Source: Hyphomicrobiales bacterium
GTDB lineage: Bacteria > Pseudomonadota > Alphaproteobacteria > Rhizobiales > Aestuariivirgaceae
DNA: 15,812 nt
Direction: 5' to 3'
NCBI GenBank assembly: GCA_023266715.1
Contig: JAHFPK010000034.1
Location: 1 to 15,812 of the forward strand
A program made the position numbers and the translations under genes. How positions within the stretch are numbered: position 1 is the stretch's first letter; every line of letters starts with the position of its first letter. Below are positions 15,147 to 15,812 of this stretch, piece after piece. Under the pieces are notes generated by a model that saw only the letters and a list, made by a program, of their open reading frames with translations, was not told the DNA's origin and did not search any database.

Positions 15147-15193
15147 ACACAACATATAGCGGTAATGTTTTGTTAACACACTAGCTATTGACG
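15147..15193 (+). promoter_or_regulatory. Tandem NrdR-like boxes upstream of nrdJ
   Basis: NrdR is the ATP/dATP-sensing repressor of ribonucleotide reductase genes and binds paired 16-base boxes of the form ACAC-WATATATW-GTGT. Box 1 at 15147-15162 (ACACAACATATAGCGG) matches 13 of 16 positions. Box 2 at 15178-15193 (ACACTAGCTATTGACG) matches 11 of 16. The gap between them is exactly 15 bases, or 31 bases start to start, the usual spacing of about three helical turns. Box 2 overlaps the -35 element of the candidate promoter, as expected for repression. Confidence 0.6.
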
Positions 15194-15216
15194 ACGGGTA
15201 AGCTGTGTAATAATTT
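15188..15216 (+). promoter_or_regulatory. Candidate sigma70 promoter for nrdJ
   Basis: TTGACG (15188-15193) and TAATTT (15211-15216) are separated by 17 bases. Transcription would begin near 15223, giving a leader of about 197 bases. This is the best promoter match I found in the window, and its -35 element lies inside the second NrdR-like box. Confidence 0.55.
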
Positions 15217-15300
15217 AACGATCAAGGCCGTGGGGACGGGGATGCGAAGTTTCTTTCAAATCTCCCAAGAGTAAAAAAACCAAAATTAGAGGATAACAAT

Positions 15301-15387
15301 CTGAGGAATTTCGGTTTCTCAGGCAGGGTTTGTGACGTCAAACACGGGTGAATTAGGCTCCGTGAGCGCATTGTTGTGTGCTCTCGG
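15301..15387 (+). ncRNA. Structured nrdJ leader with three hairpins
   Basis: Three hairpins follow one another in the nrdJ 5' leader. Hairpin 1 pairs CTGAGGAA (15301-15308) with TTTCTCAG (15315-15322) around a six-base loop, with one G-T pair. Hairpin 2 pairs GTTTG (15328-15332) with CAAAC (15339-15343). Hairpin 3 pairs GAGCGCA (15364-15370) with TGTGCTC (15377-15383), extended outward by CCG/CGG past a T-T mismatch to 15360-15387. None is followed by a T-run. I do not recognise a known riboswitch class, and the conserved box of cobalamin riboswitches is absent. Confidence 0.4.
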
Positions 15388-15419
15388 CAACGAAACGAAA
15401 AAACACAAGAGGGACAGCA

Positions 15420-15812
15420 ATGCACGTCGCGCGCAAATACACGAAATCCGGCCAGGACGCCTACGCAGAGATTGAATTCCGCCGGGCCACCAGCGAAATC
15501 AAGAATCCTGACGGGTCGATTGTTTTCCGTTTGGAAAACATCGAAGTCCCAGCGTCATGGAGCCAGGTGGCCGCCGATATTCTGGCGCAGAAGTATTTTC
15601 GTAAGGCTGGCGTTCCGGCCCGCTTGAAGCGTGTTGAGGAGACCAGCATTCCCTCTTGGCTGTGGCGTTCGGTGGCCGATGAAGCAGCGCTGGAAAGCCT
15701 GCCAGAGAAGCAGCGCATTATTGGCGAGATGAGTTCGAAGCAGGTGTTCAACCGCCTAGCCGGCACCTGGACCTATTGGGGCTGGAAGGGCGGCTATTTC
15801 AACGGTGAAGAA
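15420..15812 (+). CDS. nrdJ: Coenzyme-B12-dependent ribonucleotide reductase, N-terminal part
   Basis: This is a class II ribonucleotide reductase, which reduces ribonucleotides to deoxyribonucleotides using adenosylcobalamin and no oxygen. Only the first 131 codons are inside the window; the gene runs off the right edge. The visible part contains EIEFRRATSEIKNPDGS, RLENIEVPASWSQVA and LAQKYFRKAGVPARLKRVEE, followed by FNRLAGTWTYWGWKGGYF. I recognise these as the N-terminus of the long alphaproteobacterial NrdJ type. The catalytic cysteines and B12-binding regions lie outside. The ATG at 15420 is preceded by GAGGGA five bases upstream, a strong site. Control by NrdR is suggested by the boxes at 15147-15193. 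Confidence 0.94.
   Translation, partial: MHVARKYTKSGQDAYAEIEFRRATSEIKNPDGSIVFRLENIEVPASWSQVAADILAQKYFRKAGVPARLKRVEETSIPSWLWRSVADEAALESLPEKQRIIGEMSSKQVFNRLAGTWTYWGWKGGYFNGEE

Noticed and set aside
15223..15419. Cobalamin riboswitch before nrdJ
   Set aside because: The conserved B12-box pattern and core of the class are not present in the leader.
14995..15419. Replication origin
   Set aside because: Only one perfect DnaA box and two weak ones, with no clear unwinding region and none of the genes usually next to an origin.
1..15812. CRISPR array, prophage, toxin-antitoxin or tRNA/rRNA genes
   Set aside because: No regular direct repeats, phage proteins, small paired genes or structured RNA genes of these kinds were seen on either strand.

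Overview
The window reads as a chromosomal segment of an alphaproteobacterium, most likely from the Hyphomicrobiales (Rhizobiales) or a close relative, with moderate GC content. The grounds are an N-acetylmuramoyl-L-alanine amidase divergent from RNase E, an NDUFA12-type complex I subunit, a DUF2155 protein, a lone MlaD, and a coenzyme-B12-dependent ribonucleotide reductase. No species call is possible from sequence reading alone.

Layout. Positions 1-120 are the 3' end of an IS630-family transposase, which stops one base short of the convergent amidase gene (amiC, minus strand). A 580-base divergent gap holds a CtrA-like half-site, a candidate promoter and a hairpin-rich leader for rne. Then comes a plus-strand run: rne (RNase E), a BepA-like M48 metalloprotease with a TPR tail, a DsbA-like thiol oxidoreductase, aroQ, accB, accC and aat. 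Convergent to it is a minus-strand run, in order of transcription: a DedA-PAP2-LssY fusion protein, the NDUFA12-like subunit, mlaD and a DUF2155 protein. A 179-base divergent gap with a strong palindrome separates this run from a plus-strand DHA2-family MFS transporter. The last 800 bases hold a 426-base gene-free control region (DnaA-like boxes, a 14-bp palindrome, two NrdR-like boxes, a sigma70-type promoter and a leader with three hairpins), followed by the first 131 codons of nrdJ.

How it works together. The core is housekeeping: RNA turnover (rne), peptidoglycan cleavage (amiC), periplasmic and outer-membrane quality control (M48 protease, DsbA-like protein), shikimate and fatty-acid precursor synthesis (aroQ, accBC), N-end-rule tagging (aat), phospholipid transport (mlaD), respiration (NDUFA12-like) and dNTP synthesis (nrdJ). 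Several members concern the cell envelope. The DedA-PAP2-LssY protein and the MFS pump look like lineage-specific neighbours.

I see no defence system, prophage, CRISPR array or clearly new multi-gene system. The points most worth checking are non-coding: the rne leader with mutually exclusive helices, the tandem NrdR boxes plus structured leader of nrdJ, and the palindrome in front of the MFS gene. Among proteins, the most interesting are the co-directional DUF2155/mlaD/NDUFA12 set, the M48-DsbA pairing, the terminal CxxC of the DsbA-like protein, and the three-part membrane fusion.
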